From contig PKYZ01000492.1 in the NCBI GenBank assembly GCA_003132865.1, forward strand, positions 1-5,713: a DNA stretch of 5,713 nucleotides, in the 5' to 3' direction. The notes under the pieces are model-generated. The model was not told the origin of the DNA and searched no databases. It saw nothing but the letters and a program-made list of their open reading frames with translations. Shown here one piece after another: positions 5,042 through 5,713 of this stretch. Numbering within the stretch: the stretch's first letter is position 1; each line of letters opens with the position of its first letter. Both the position numbers and the translations under genes were made by a program. Source of the stretch: Bryobacterales bacterium (GTDB lineage: Bacteria; Acidobacteriota; Terriglobia; Bryobacterales; Bryobacteraceae).

Positions 5042-5299
5042 ATGCGCATCGACCTGTACACGAAGGCAATCCTCACGATCATTGCTCTGCTCCTTGCTGT
5101 GATCGCATTGAAACCACTTTTTCAACCTCAGCCAGCGATGGCACAGGGGAACTTCAGCAGCGTCCAATTCTCATCTTCCCCCGGAGGCCTCAAGTTCTTC
5201 GACACTCGCACTGGTGAGATTTGGCTGTATCAGGAGAACGGTGGCCAAATGTATCAGCACTTCAAGATCACTCAACTAGGCAAGCCTCTCGCACCGTAA
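5042..5299 (+). CDS. Small membrane-anchored protein, second paralogue, 85 aa
   Basis: This small protein begins M-R-I-D-L-Y-T-K, followed by a hydrophobic helix at about residues 9-24 and a P-A-M-A-Q-G stretch (31-36) that could be a signal-peptidase site or simply the end of an anchor. The soluble part holds V-Q-F-S-S-S-P-G-G, F-F-D-T-R-T-G-E-I-W-L-Y (52-63) and H-F-K-I-T-Q-L-G-K-P (73-82). I know the pattern from hypothetical proteins of acidobacteria but no function. The ATG at 5042 is chosen over a longer frame from 4964 because a GGAG ribosome binding site lies six bases upstream and because the first paralogue starts at the same residue. The protein probably faces the periplasm. It is an intact tandem copy of the broken gene at 4436. 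Confidence 0.82.
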   Translation: MRIDLYTKAILTIIALLLAVIALKPLFQPQPAMAQGNFSSVQFSSSPGGLKFFDTRTGEIWLYQENGGQMYQHFKITQLGKPLAP

Positions 5300-5315
5300 G
5301 AAAGCATCGCCCGTC

Positions 5316-5693
5316 GTGTCGAGGCGTTGCGCCTTTCTCCCCGAAGACATCGAGATTCCAATCCAGGAAATCGTGAGCGGGTACAACAATCGCTTTGCTC
5401 TGAAAATCTTTCCACATAGGGCGCAAAAGGATGGCTTGCTGGGGAAGAACCCAACGCTGGCCGACATCAAAGCATGTTGGGACGGCTTGACCGACAGTCA
5501 GCGGAAACATTACCAGCCCAAGGTTTCGACGGTGCTGATCGAAGAGTTGCCCAGGTTCAGGAACATGATGGTGCACCCGACAAAATTCAGCTTGGTGACG
5601 CCGCCCCGATCACCATTGTCGGCCTTTCAACTCTTGGTCGATCTCGTGGGCCGGTTGTGGCGACCAGATCCGGTAGGCGGTGAGCGACCCTAG
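5316..5693 (+). CDS. Hypothetical protein with HEPN-like R-N-x3-H motif, possibly a 3' fragment
   Basis: The frame from GTG 5316 to TAG 5691-5693 encodes 125 residues; it is open from 5280, and no good ribosome binding site is seen before the GTG. I do not recognise the family. The segment I-E-E-L-P-R-F-R-N-M-M-V-H-P-T-K-F (75-91) contains R82-N83-x3-H87, the spacing and polar second residue of the R-x4-6-H motif of HEPN ribonuclease or nucleotide-handling domains. It is followed by an amphipathic helix A-F-Q-L-L-V-D-L-V-G-R-L-W (103-115). HEPN domains are frequent in defence and toxin-antitoxin systems, but the motif is short and occurs by chance. The weak start and lack of a classical N-terminus suggest the 3' part of a larger decayed gene. 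The role is inference only. Confidence 0.5.
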   Translation: MSRRCAFLPEDIEIPIQEIVSGYNNRFALKIFPHRAQKDGLLGKNPTLADIKACWDGLTDSQRKHYQPKVSTVLIEELPRFRNMMVHPTKFSLVTPPRSPLSAFQLLVDLVGRLWRPDPVGGERP

Positions 5694-5713
5694 CTAGGTC
5701 TCTGGCCGCTTGG

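Noticed and set aside
4677..5069. 130-codon minus-strand frame through the spacer
   Set aside because: It runs antisense into both small-protein genes, has no family features, and is rich in residues typical of chance frames.

Overview
The window looks like a chromosomal segment of a high-GC soil-type bacterium. My best guess is an acidobacterium of the Solibacter/Bryobacter kind. This is inference from memory: the small 'MRIDLYTK...' membrane-anchored proteins and the very short HicB and AbrB/PIN toxin-antitoxin pairs are typical there. No rRNA or marker gene is present to confirm it.

Region 1 (about 1-1957, minus strand) is compact, GC-rich and apparently intact. A Spinster-like major facilitator transporter is followed, with a 4-base ATGA stop/start overlap, by a calcineurin-like metallophosphoesterase. 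The two are probably one operon, transcribed away from the rest of the window.

Region 2 (about 2040-3250) is a small graveyard of toxin-antitoxin genes. A strong-looking promoter, preceded by a perfect 14-bp tandem repeat, drives a vapB (AbrB/SpoVT fold) and vapC (PIN domain) pair. Both genes are broken by single-base indels: vapB lacks one base near 2212 and vapC has one extra base near 2704. Correcting each lesion restores full-length proteins of 91 and 139 residues that overlap by ATGA. The vapC 3' end abuts, tail to tail, the truncated start of a hicA toxin gene whose hicB antitoxin gene (2864-3091, minus) is still intact. So an intact antitoxin gene lies beside three broken TA genes.

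Region 3 (3311-4123, minus) holds one intact gene for a three-helix membrane protein of unknown function. It is visibly poorer in G+C than region 1.

Region 4 (4395-5299, plus) holds two paralogous small proteins with an N-terminal membrane anchor and a C-terminal 'HFKITQLGKP' motif. The first copy is frameshifted by one base; the second (85 aa) is intact. The first has a perfect TATAAT -10 box inside a perfect 9-bp inverted repeat, which suggests an operator. The gap between the copies has no convincing gene but holds a 22-bp palindrome and a cluster of GAATCG motifs able to form alternative hairpins.

Region 5 (5316-5693, plus) is an unrecognised ORF carrying an R-N-x3-H motif reminiscent of HEPN domains. 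It may be only the 3' part of a larger gene.

I found no CRISPR array, tRNA, rRNA or complete insertion sequence. The main story is decay in an accessory segment. Four small genes are broken within about 2.4 kb while the larger genes are intact. The alternative that some indels are sequencing errors cannot be excluded from one sequence.
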